Of a stretch of DNA of 18,368 nt, positions 1-6,309 are shown in pieces. Under the pieces are notes generated by a model. That model was not told where the DNA came from. It saw only the letters and a program-made list of their open reading frames with translations, and ran no database searches. The DNA is from DASWUD01 sp036401755 (GTDB taxonomy: Bacteria > Pseudomonadota > Gammaproteobacteria > Thiohalomonadales > Thiohalomonadaceae), in contig DASWUD010000004.1 of assembly GCA_036401755.1 (NCBI GenBank), positions 1 through 18,368 on the forward strand. Direction: 5' to 3'. The number at the start of each line of letters is the position of its first letter. Position 1 is the first letter of the stretch. Made by a program: the position numbers and the translations under genes.

Positions 1-227
1 GCCTGCGGATCGGTGTAGGGACCGGAGGTGTCGTAGATGTAGATGGGGGGATTCTGCTCCGGCGTGCCTGAGGTCTGGGTGTCGCTCTGCTCCACCACGC
101 GCACCGGCACGCGGATATCGGCACGCGAACCTGCCACATACTGCTTCTGCGATTTTGGAAACGGTTTGGTGACCTCGGCAGAGAGCTGCGCGGTCTTTTT
201 CAGGAACTCTTCTGGGATGGCGCTCAT
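1..227 (-). CDS. thiC: Phosphomethylpyrimidine synthase ThiC, N-terminal fragment
   Basis: ThiC is the radical-SAM enzyme that rearranges aminoimidazole ribotide to HMP phosphate, the pyrimidine half of thiamine, in the cytoplasm. Only the first 75 codons are in the window; the gene runs off the left edge. The reverse-strand translation starts MSAIPEEFLKKTAQL and contains PFPKSQKQYVAGSR, the typical ADIRVPVR stretch and NPPIYIYDTSGPYTDP, all characteristic of the ThiC N-terminus. The catalytic iron-sulfur region lies outside the window. The start is the ATG whose complement is at 225-227, with a GAGGA ribosome-binding stretch about 8 nt upstream. A TPP riboswitch lies directly upstream in the same orientation, which independently supports the call. 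The next gene is divergent. Confidence 0.95.
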   Translation of the reverse strand, partial: MSAIPEEFLKKTAQLSAEVTKPFPKSQKQYVAGSRADIRVPVRVVEQSDTQTSGTPEQNPPIYIYDTSGPYTDPQ

Positions 228-275
228 GGTGCGTCCTCGGTGGATGGCGGAGAGAGGACGGGAGCGCGAGGCATC

Positions 276-355
276 ACCGCTTCCCTACGCCGGGATGATC
301 CGGATCAGGTTCGAAGGGTTTGTCTCAGCCGGAAGTCTCCGGCACCCCTAGCAGT
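276..355 (-). promoter_or_regulatory. TPP (thiamine pyrophosphate) riboswitch in the thiC leader
   Basis: Read on the minus strand, this stretch carries the conserved TPP-aptamer elements in order: GGGGTGCC, GGCTGAGA, an ACCCTTCGAACCTGAT block, then GGATCATCCCGGCGTAGGGAA. The closing P1 helix can be drawn between ACTGCT (350-355) and AGCGGT (276-281). It sits about 50 nt upstream of the thiC start. By known family behaviour, TPP binding lowers thiC expression, usually through the ribosome-binding site in Gram-negatives. I see no long U-tract between aptamer and start codon, which fits translational rather than terminator control. Confidence 0.95.
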
Positions 356-366
356 CGTCGGCTAAA

Positions 367-393
367 GGTATATGAATGGTACCCTGGTTGCAA
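367..393 (-). promoter_or_regulatory. Possible thiC promoter
   Basis: Just upstream of the riboswitch, the minus strand has TTGCAA (388-393). A TATACC hexamer lies 15 nt downstream (367-372), and a TACCTT alternative gives 17-nt spacing. It would start the transcript a few bases before the aptamer, where a riboswitch promoter is expected. The hexamers are imperfect, so this rests mainly on position. Confidence 0.35.
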
Positions 394-635
394 GGTAACC
401 CTTTGGCGCGACAAGGATATTCGCTACAAATTCCGGCATCTTGCCGGTTGTGTCGCTTGGGCAATCGGCGTAACCTTCCTGACCAATCGGTCAGCCCTGT
501 CGACAAAATCGCGCTGTGCCGACATTACAGGTTGAAGTGGGTGTCAAGGTTGTGGGAGTTTGTCAGCCTTGGCCAGTTCACACTAGCCGCCCGCGGGCCT
601 CGGCAAACAATAAGCAATAACACAAAGGAGCCACC
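394..635. other. Gene-free spacer between thiC and the PCMT-family gene
   Basis: With the riboswitch and its promoter, this completes a roughly 400-bp divergent intergenic region. The short reading frames here have no recognisable protein. It holds an imperfect operator-like palindrome, CTGACC-AATC-GGTCAG (479-494), and a 10-bp palindrome GCCCGCGGGC (589-598). I could not pick a convincing sigma-70 promoter for the plus-strand gene. The clear signal near the end is AGGAG (626-630), the ribosome-binding site for the gene at 636. Confidence 0.6.
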
Positions 636-1301
636 ATGACCGACATGAATCTCGAACAGGCACGGCACAACATGATCGAACAGCAGATCCGCCCCTGGGA
701 GGTGCTGGATCAGCGGCTTTTGGATCTATTGGTGCGGGTGCCGCGCGAGGATTTCGTTCCGCCGCGCTACCGTAAACTGGCCTTTGCCGATATCGAGATC
801 CCCCTTGACCATGGCGAGGTGATGATGCAGCCCCGGCTGGAGGCGCGCCTGCTGCAGGCACTCGATATCCAGCCCAATGACCGAATTCTCGAGATCGGCA
901 CCGGCAGCGGCTATGTCACCGCCCTGCTCGCCCATTTGGGACGTCATGTCCTCAGTATCGAACTCCACGCCGAACTCATCGAGCAGGCCCGGCAGCGCCT
1001 TGCGCGCCATGGCATCACCAACGTCAACCTGGTTCATGAGGATGCCGCCGCTGGGTGGAGCGGTGGCGGTGTCCCCTTCGACGTCATCCTGCTCACCGGC
1101 TCCGTGCCCGAGCTGCCCGATGCCTTCCGCAAGCTGTTGACCATCGGCGGACGGCTGGTGGCGGTGGTTGGCACAGCGCCCATCATGGAGGCCACCCTCG
1201 TTACCCGCCTGGGCGAAACCGAATGGAGCGAGGAGTTGCTATTCGAAACGATGACTCCGCCGCTCCACAATGTGGCGGTGTCGCAGAAGTTCATCCTCTA
1301 A
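636..1301 (+). CDS. PCMT-family SAM-dependent methyltransferase (protein-L-isoaspartate O-methyltransferase-like)
   Basis: A 221-residue cytosolic methyltransferase of the protein-L-isoaspartate O-methyltransferase family, close to the usual length. The SAM-binding motif I is clear at residues 84-93 (ILEIGTGSGY), followed by VLSIELHAELIEQAR (motif post-I) and FDVILLTGSVPELP. The start is well supported: AGGAG lies 5 nt upstream of the ATG. The region that in canonical PCMT reads TISQP and contacts the isoaspartyl substrate is here GEVMMQPRLEA (residues 60-70), so repair of isoaspartate is not assured. From general knowledge, this variant is often found next to tolC in proteobacteria. The tolC-like gene follows 154 bp later on the same strand. 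Confidence 0.85.
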   Translation: MTDMNLEQARHNMIEQQIRPWEVLDQRLLDLLVRVPREDFVPPRYRKLAFADIEIPLDHGEVMMQPRLEARLLQALDIQPNDRILEIGTGSGYVTALLAHLGRHVLSIELHAELIEQARQRLARHGITNVNLVHEDAAAGWSGGGVPFDVILLTGSVPELPDAFRKLLTIGGRLVAVVGTAPIMEATLVTRLGETEWSEELLFETMTPPLHNVAVSQKFIL

Positions 1302-1327
1302 TCGAATGGTCTTGAAGCCGGGGAGAT

Positions 1328-1358
1328 TTGCCCTCAGTATATAAGCATCCGCTAATAT
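1328..1358 (+). promoter_or_regulatory. Possible tolC promoter
   Basis: The gap between the methyltransferase and tolC is unusually A+T-rich around 1337-1395. The best pair is TTGCCC (1328-1333) and TAATAT (1353-1358) with a long 19-nt spacer; TTGAAG/TATATA slightly upstream is an alternative with 20 nt. Neither is strong, so tolC may instead be read through from the upstream gene. Confidence 0.25.
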
Positions 1359-1408
1359 CATTTCCATGTGAAAAACTCGGGAATGCGATTAAACTGTGAT
1401 GAGTCCAG

Positions 1409-1423
1409 GCGGGGCTACCCCGC
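1409..1423 (+). other. Short GC hairpin in the tolC leader
   Basis: GCGGGG-CTA-CCCCGC forms a perfect 6-bp stem with a 3-nt loop, followed only by TTT. It lies 33 nt before the tolC start codon. It could be a weak terminator of the preceding gene or a leader structure; the T-run is too short to call an intrinsic terminator. Confidence 0.35.
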
Positions 1424-1455
1424 TTTCCGCCAAGTGCATAGAAGGAAACAGAACA

Positions 1456-2823
1456 ATGCACCACTCCGTTATACGCCTTGTTGTCACCGGCGCCCTGCTG
1501 GCAGGCGCCGCCGCCGTTCATGGTGAGGACCTGATCGAGGTTTACCATCTGGCCCAGCAGAACGACCCGCAGTTGCGCGCCGCCGAGGCCCAGCGCCAGG
1601 CCAGTGGTGCCGCGACCTGGCAGAGTCGTGCCGCACTGCTGCCCTTTGTCAATTTCTCCGCCTACACCCAGCAGAACAACGTCGAATACAAACAGGGGAC
1701 GCTCGCTCCTAACTCCTTCGACTATCGCTCCAGCGGTTACACCCTGAGCCTGCGCCAGCCGCTGTTCTACTGGGACCGATTCGTGTCGTGGAGCCAGGCC
1801 AATGCCCGCGAGGCACAGAGCGAGGCGATCTACCAGGACGCGCTGCAACAGACCATGCTGCGTGTCTCCCAGGCCTATTTCAATGTGCTGTCGGCCGAGA
1901 ACAACCTCGAAGCGGCCACGGCCGAGCGACAGGCGCTGGAACAGCAGCTGCGCCAGACCAAGCAACGCTTCGAAGTGGGCCTGGCCGCCATCACCGATGT
2001 CCACGAGGCGCAGGCTGGTTACGACGCCACCGTTGCCCAGGAGATCGCCGCCCAGAATCAGCTCGATAACAGCCGTGAGCAGCTCTACGTGATCACCTAC
2101 ACCAATACCCCGGTGTTGGCCCCCCTCGTCGAAGAGGTGCCGCTGCTGCGCCCCGAGCCGGAGAACATGACCGAGTGGGTGGATGGCGCCCAGAAACAGA
2201 ACCTGCAGCTGGCTGCGGCACAGGCCGGTGTGGAAGTGGCGCGCCAGGAGGTGAACCGCCGTCAGTCGGGCCACCTGCCTACCCTCGACCTGGTGGCGAG
2301 CCACAACTGGACCGACAACACCGATTCCCCCCTGTTTGGCGCGGAAACGGTCAGCAACATCGTCGGCCTGCAGTTGAACGTACCCATCCTGGCCGGCGGC
2401 GCCACCTGGGCGTCGAGCCGCGAAGCCTCCTACCTCTACAACGCGGCACTGGACAACCTGGAGGCACAGCGCCGCTCTACGGTACGCGCCACCCGCGAGG
2501 CCTATCTCGGTGTAGTGGCCGGTATCAGTCAGGTCGAGGCACGCAAACAGGCGCTCGCTTCAGCCCAGGTCGCCCTGGAGGCCACCCAGACCGGTTATCG
2601 CGTCGGTACCCGCACCGCGGTGGATGTACTCAATGCCCAGCGCCAGCGTTTTGCGGCACAGCGTGACTACTCCTCGGCGCGCTACAACTATATTCTTGCC
2701 ACCCTACGCCTGAAACAGGCCGCAGGCACCCTCAATGAGGGCGACCTGCAAGAGGTAAACAGCTGGCTGCGGGAGGAAGAAACTCCACTGCCCCTCCAGC
2801 AACCGCAGCAACCTCAGCAGTAG
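1456..2823 (+). CDS. tolC: TolC-type outer-membrane efflux/secretion channel
   Basis: A 455-residue outer-membrane efflux protein that would form the trimeric channel-tunnel for RND or ABC exporters and type I secretion. Residues 1-23 are a Sec signal peptide (basic start, hydrophobic LVVTGALLAGAAA core, cleavage likely after VHG). Two OEP repeats follow: the first begins at LIEVYHLAQQNDPQL, the second near residue 250 (LAAAQAGVEVARQEV). The hallmark GYRVGTRTAVDVLNAQ lies at about residues 381-396. The chosen ATG has AAGGAAA 8 nt upstream; an in-frame start 60 bp earlier would place 20 extra residues before the signal peptide and is unlikely. The C-terminus is a short Gln/Pro tail (QQPQQPQQ). 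No matching inner-membrane pump or adaptor is in the window. Confidence 0.94.
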   Translation: MHHSVIRLVVTGALLAGAAAVHGEDLIEVYHLAQQNDPQLRAAEAQRQASGAATWQSRAALLPFVNFSAYTQQNNVEYKQGTLAPNSFDYRSSGYTLSLRQPLFYWDRFVSWSQANAREAQSEAIYQDALQQTMLRVSQAYFNVLSAENNLEAATAERQALEQQLRQTKQRFEVGLAAITDVHEAQAGYDATVAQEIAAQNQLDNSREQLYVITYTNTPVLAPLVEEVPLLRPEPENMTEWVDGAQKQNLQLAAAQAGVEVARQEVNRRQSGHLPTLDLVASHNWTDNTDSPLFGAETVSNIVGLQLNVPILAGGATWASSREASYLYNAALDNLEAQRRSTVRATREAYLGVVAGISQVEARKQALASAQVALEATQTGYRVGTRTAVDVLNAQRQRFAAQRDYSSARYNYILATLRLKQAAGTLNEGDLQEVNSWLREEETPLPLQQPQQPQQ

Positions 2824-2828
2824 CGCAC

Positions 2829-2862
2829 CATGAAGGAGGGGCATAACCGCCCCTCCTTCATG
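2829..2862 (+). terminator. Perfect 14-bp hairpin after tolC (terminator-like, no U-tract)
   Basis: CATGAAGGAGGGGC (2829-2842) and its exact complement (2849-2862) flank the 6-nt loop ATAACC, beginning 5 nt after the tolC stop codon. The stem is strong and perfectly symmetrical. It is followed by ATAAACTTC rather than a T-run on the plus strand, and there is no T-run on the other side, so it is not a textbook intrinsic terminator. Stabilisation of the tolC mRNA 3' end is an alternative role. Confidence 0.6.
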
Positions 2863-2877
2863 ATAAACTTCTGCGCC

Positions 2878-3414
2878 ATGACCCAGACCAACCCCTTTCC
2901 CGAAACCGCTCCCGATTTTTCCGACCCACTCGGTCTGCTGCGTGCCTGTCACCAGCGCATGCTCGACCATTGCGAGCGTCTGCTCCAACTGGCCGACCAT
3001 CTGCAACACAATGGTGCCGATGACGAGGCACTCAAGGCCGCCGCGGCCATCTATCGCTACTTCACCACCTCGGCGCGCCACCACCACGCCGATGAGGAGC
3101 AGGATCTCTTTCCGCGCCTGGCCCGCGAATCGTTGAAGCTGGCCGACCTGGTCCATCGCCTGAAGCAAGAGCATGGGGAACTCGATGCCCTCTGGCGGGA
3201 GCTGGAGCCGCTGCTGTTGCGCCCCGCCACCATCGCCGATCCGCTCGCTTTCCATGAACTGTGCAGCCGCTTCGCCGTGGCCTACCGAGGTCATATCCAC
3301 ACGGAAAACAGCGAACTGCTGGAGATGGCACGCCACATCCTCTCCCAGGCCGAATTGAAGAAACTCGGGGCCAGCATGGCCGAGCGACGTGGTGTGCGCA
3401 TCGGTTACCTCTGA
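2878..3414 (+). CDS. Hemerythrin (HHE) domain protein
   Basis: A 178-residue, mainly helical cytosolic protein with the residue pattern of a diiron hemerythrin-like domain. Candidate ligands are H25 or H31 in the first helix, H68-H70 with E73/E74 in HHHADEEQDLFP, H99 in KQEHGELDALW, and H139/H141 with E143 in GHIHTENSELL. Such domains bind a non-haem diiron centre and sense or store O2, NO or iron; which one applies here cannot be told. The start at 2878 is chosen because an upstream in-frame ATG at 2830 lies inside the post-tolC hairpin. ATG 2860 (at the hairpin edge) remains possible, and no start has a clear Shine-Dalgarno. It is followed 11 bp later by the acyltransferase gene, so it is probably co-transcribed with envelope genes. 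Confidence 0.85.
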   Translation: MTQTNPFPETAPDFSDPLGLLRACHQRMLDHCERLLQLADHLQHNGADDEALKAAAAIYRYFTTSARHHHADEEQDLFPRLARESLKLADLVHRLKQEHGELDALWRELEPLLLRPATIADPLAFHELCSRFAVAYRGHIHTENSELLEMARHILSQAELKKLGASMAERRGVRIGYL

Positions 3415-3425
3415 TCGCGTCCTCC

Positions 3426-4352
3426 ATGGAGAGCTCCTCCTTCACGGCAAGCCACTTTCTCGCCCCACGCTTCTGGCCCACCTGGATCGGACTGGCGCTG
3501 CTGCGCCTGTTATCACTGCTCCCCTATCCGGTGCTGCTGTGGCTGGGAAGGGCGATCGGTGGGCTCATCTACCACCTGGCGGCCAAGCGTCGTCACGTGG
3601 CCGAAGTGAATATCATCCACTGCTTTCCACACCTGAACCCTGCCGAGCAGCAGCGGCTGGTGCGCGAGAGTTTCGACTCCTCGGCGATCGCGCTGTTCGA
3701 GGGGGGGATGAGCTGGTGGGGCAGTACTCAACGGCTGCGCCAGTTACAGCGCATCGAAGGGATCGAACACCTGCAGCAGGCTCTGGCCCTGGGCAAGGGG
3801 GCGATCCTGCTCGGCGGCCACTACACCACGCTGGAAATCAGCGGCCGGCTGCTCGCCTTCCATACCGATCGCATCTATCCCATCTACAAACCGGCACGCA
3901 ATGCGCTGTTCGATGCAGTGATGGTGAGCGCCCGCCAACGGCTGTTCGACGGGCTACTCGACAACAGTGACATGCGCGCCATCCTACGCACCCTCAAGCA
4001 GGGCAATATCATCTGGTATGCGCCCGATCAGGATTTCGGCATGGAGCGCTCGGTGTTCGCCCCTTTCTTCGGCGTGCAGACCGCTACCCTCACCACTACC
4101 GCGCGCCTCGCCAAACTCTCCGGTGCCCCCCTGCTGCCTTTCTATTCGCAGCGGTTGCCAGGTACCCAGGGCTATCTGCTGCGCATCCTGCCGCCACTGA
4201 CCGATTTTCCGAGTGGTGACGATGTGAGGGATGCCACCCGCGTCAATCAAGTGATCGAGGCCGGGGTGAATTTCGCTCCGGGCCAATACCTGTGGGTGCA
4301 TCGCCGCTTCAAGAGCCGCCCGCCCGGCGTACCGCCACTCTATCAGCGCTGA
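3426..4352 (+). CDS. lpxL: Lipid A biosynthesis acyltransferase, LpxL/HtrB family
   Basis: A 308-residue inner-membrane acyltransferase, the expected length for LpxL-type enzymes that transfer an acyl chain from acyl-ACP to Kdo-lipid A precursor on the cytoplasmic face. An N-terminal hydrophobic stretch (about residues 20-50) is the membrane anchor. The catalytic HX4E motif is GGHYTTLE, with H132 and E137, the same numbering as in E. coli LpxL. Further family signatures are RRHVAEVNIIHCFP (55-68), YAPDQDFG and VFAPFFG. The start ATG 3426 gives family length, although no good ribosome-binding site precedes it. The waaA start lies 2 nt after the stop codon. Chain specificity (laurate or myristate) and whether Kdo is needed first cannot be read from sequence; LpxM is a less likely alternative. 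Confidence 0.87.
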   Translation: MESSSFTASHFLAPRFWPTWIGLALLRLLSLLPYPVLLWLGRAIGGLIYHLAAKRRHVAEVNIIHCFPHLNPAEQQRLVRESFDSSAIALFEGGMSWWGSTQRLRQLQRIEGIEHLQQALALGKGAILLGGHYTTLEISGRLLAFHTDRIYPIYKPARNALFDAVMVSARQRLFDGLLDNSDMRAILRTLKQGNIIWYAPDQDFGMERSVFAPFFGVQTATLTTTARLAKLSGAPLLPFYSQRLPGTQGYLLRILPPLTDFPSGDDVRDATRVNQVIEAGVNFAPGQYLWVHRRFKSRPPGVPPLYQR

Positions 4353-4354
4353 AG

Positions 4355-5608
4355 ATGGATACGCGCCGCGAACGCCTGCTCTATCACATGCTGCTGTGGC
4401 TGCTCTGGCTGCCGCTGTTTCTCTATACGGCTTGGCAGGCGTTCCGTGCCCGGGAACCACGTTATCTGCGCCACCGTCTCGGCCTCTACGAGCGCGGCGA
4501 CAACCGCCGCCCACTCTGGTTGCACGCCGCCTCGGTAGGTGAGGTCAACGCCGTGCTGCCGCTCATCGAGTCGTTGCGCAAACACCATCCCACCCTGCCA
4601 CTGCTGGTGACCACCACCACGCTCAGCGGGGCGGCCACGGTACGCAACAAATTGCCGGCCGGGATCCGCCACGCCTGGCTCCCTCTCGATTATCCGGCGG
4701 CGGTACGGCGCTTTCTCGATGCCCATATCCCGCGCTGTGCGGTGATCATGGAGACCGAGTTGTGGCCCCACCTCTATGCCCGTTGCCGCTCCCGCGCCAT
4801 TCCCCTGCTACTGGTCAACGGTCGCCTCTCCTCCCGCACCCTGCGGGCCCCGCAGTGGCTGCGCCGCCTCTATGGCTACACCTTGCGCCAGGTGACAACG
4901 ATCCTGGCGCGCGCCGAATCGGACCGCATGGGCTTCATTGCCCTGGGCGCTGATGCCGCGCGCTGCAGTGTGGTAGGCAACATCAAATTTGCCGCGGCCC
5001 CTCGTGCCGATAAGCTGAGCGCCATCGATCTCGGCCGGCGTTACATCCTCGCCGCCTCGACACGCGATGGCGAGGAGCGGCTTATCCTCGATGCCTGGGA
5101 GAAGAGTGGTATCGACCATTGTCTGCTGGTGATCGCACCGCGCCATCCGCAGCGTCTGAGTGCAATTTTGAAGGAGGTGGGCGAACGGCCGGTGGCGATC
5201 CGCAGCCGCAGTGAAGCCGTCACCGCCAAGACATCCATCTATATCGCCGATACCTTCGGTGAACTGCCGGCGCTGATGCTCGGCGCCGAGTTGGTCTTTA
5301 TGGGCGGCTCGCTGGTGCCCAAGGGTGGGCAGAATCTGCTGGAGCCGGCGGCCCTCGGCAAGGCGATCGTATTTGGTCCGCACCAGGAAAACTTTAGCAA
5401 CGAGGCTGCCATCCTGCTGGATGAGGAGGGGGCGGTACAGGTGAGTGACAGCAACACACTTGCCGTGGCACTGCGCTCGCTGCTCGATGATGGGGCGCGC
5501 CGCGAACGGCTCGGTATGAATGCGCGAGCGGCGGTGGAGGCGCGCCGCGACATGGCAGAGCGCTACTATCAGGCGCTGTTGTCGTGGTGCGGCTCGGCCT
5601 TCCCTTGA
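4355..5608 (+). CDS. waaA: 3-deoxy-D-manno-octulosonic acid (Kdo) transferase WaaA
   Basis: Adds Kdo from CMP-Kdo to the lipid A precursor, the first LPS core step, at the inner face of the inner membrane. The protein is 417 residues, typical for WaaA (KdtA). Residues 8-27 form the single membrane anchor. The N-terminal Rossmann domain carries HAASVGEVNA (E63 is the expected catalytic glutamate) and METELWPH (132-139). The C-terminal domain carries VIAPRHPQR, FMGGSLVPKGGQNLLEPAA and FGPHQENF, all diagnostic for the family. The ATG at 4355 lies 2 nt after the acyltransferase stop codon, so the two are probably translationally linked. The last 40 bp overlap the 3' end of kdkA on the opposite strand. 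The neighbouring Kdo kinase suggests that a single Kdo may be added. Confidence 0.97.
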   Translation: MDTRRERLLYHMLLWLLWLPLFLYTAWQAFRAREPRYLRHRLGLYERGDNRRPLWLHAASVGEVNAVLPLIESLRKHHPTLPLLVTTTTLSGAATVRNKLPAGIRHAWLPLDYPAAVRRFLDAHIPRCAVIMETELWPHLYARCRSRAIPLLLVNGRLSSRTLRAPQWLRRLYGYTLRQVTTILARAESDRMGFIALGADAARCSVVGNIKFAAAPRADKLSAIDLGRRYILAASTRDGEERLILDAWEKSGIDHCLLVIAPRHPQRLSAILKEVGERPVAIRSRSEAVTAKTSIYIADTFGELPALMLGAELVFMGGSLVPKGGQNLLEPAALGKAIVFGPHQENFSNEAAILLDEEGAVQVSDSNTLAVALRSLLDDGARRERLGMNARAAVEARRDMAERYYQALLSWCGSAFP

Positions 5609-6306
5609 TAGCCTCTGCTCAACGCCTTCCAATCCTCCTCGTCGAAGCAGAAGACGCGATGCAAGTGATTGAGCTTGTCGAGCGAACGACGCAAGCGCAG
5701 CAGATTGCCCTGTGCCTGATGGGAAGTGAGCTTGCCGCGGCGACCGCGATCGAAGTCGAGCAGATACACCCGCCCGTCACGGAGCAGAATGTTATGGGCA
5801 TTGAGGTCGGCGTGCCAGACACCGGCATCGTGAAAACGACGCAGCGTCGTGCCGATGGCCCGCCACGACGGATTACTGAGGCGACCATGTTGCAACCGCT
5901 CGGAGAGCGGCGTGGCATCGAGACGGCGGGTGACAATATCGGCGCGATAGAAGAGCCCGCTGCGCACCACGCGCGCCGCGATCGGCTGAGGCACCGGAAA
6001 GCCCTCGCTATAGAGCGTGGCCAACAGGCGCCACTCGCGCCAGGCACGGGTCGCCTCGATCCCGCGCCACAGATAGCGGTCGGCAATGAGTTTGGCGATC
6101 AGCCCGCCGCGCCGATAGTGGCGCACCACCCACTCGTGATCGCCATCGCGCACGAAAAAGGTGGTGCCGCGCCCGGTGGCGACGCCGGTCAGCGCCTGGC
6201 GTGCCCGCCACTGCTCCGGGTCAAAAAAGCTGTTGTCGGCTTGGACGAGGCAATCGGCGTCATATAGGATCAGCGCCTTGCCGTTGGAAATCTGGACTGG
6301 ATTCAT
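5569..6306 (-). CDS. kdkA: 3-deoxy-D-manno-octulosonic acid kinase KdkA
   Basis: ATP-dependent kinase that phosphorylates the first Kdo of the LPS inner core (at O-4 in characterised members). Length 245 residues, matching family size. It has the bacterial small-kinase fold signature: HADLNAHNILL with catalytic D167 and N172, and YLLDFDRGR with metal-binding D184. An N-terminal block FFVRDGDHEWVVRHYRRGGL holds the probable ATP-contact lysine/arginine region. In bacteria with KdkA, such as Haemophilus and Vibrio, the core usually has one phosphorylated Kdo. The gene runs opposite to its neighbours: its 3' end overlaps waaA by 40 bp, and its start codon is 3 bp from the start codon of the divergent GT9 gene. 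Its promoter must therefore lie within that gene's coding region. Confidence 0.93.
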   Translation of the reverse strand: MNPVQISNGKALILYDADCLVQADNSFFDPEQWRARQALTGVATGRGTTFFVRDGDHEWVVRHYRRGGLIAKLIADRYLWRGIEATRAWREWRLLATLYSEGFPVPQPIAARVVRSGLFYRADIVTRRLDATPLSERLQHGRLSNPSWRAIGTTLRRFHDAGVWHADLNAHNILLRDGRVYLLDFDRGRRGKLTSHQAQGNLLRLRRSLDKLNHLHRVFCFDEEDWKALSRGYQGKAEPHHDNSA

Positions 6307-6309
6307 TGG

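Noticed and set aside
479..494. CTGACC-AATC-GGTCAG palindrome as a TetR-type operator
   Set aside because: Six-base arms are expected by chance in a spacer of this size, and no TetR-family regulator gene is nearby.
1396..1455. Extended N-terminus of tolC from a GTG at 1396
   Set aside because: It would put 20 residues before a clear signal peptide; the ATG at 1456 has a good ribosome-binding site.
1291..2304. Long minus-strand reading frame opposite tolC
   Set aside because: Its translation has no recognisable domain and is a shadow of the codon bias of tolC.
2830..2877. Longer hemerythrin protein starting at 2830
   Set aside because: The added codons are the arms of the post-tolC hairpin, and the domain begins after residue 18 of the shorter form.
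5584..6267. 227-codon plus-strand frame opposite kdkA
   Set aside because: No family resemblance, whereas the minus strand has full KdkA motifs.
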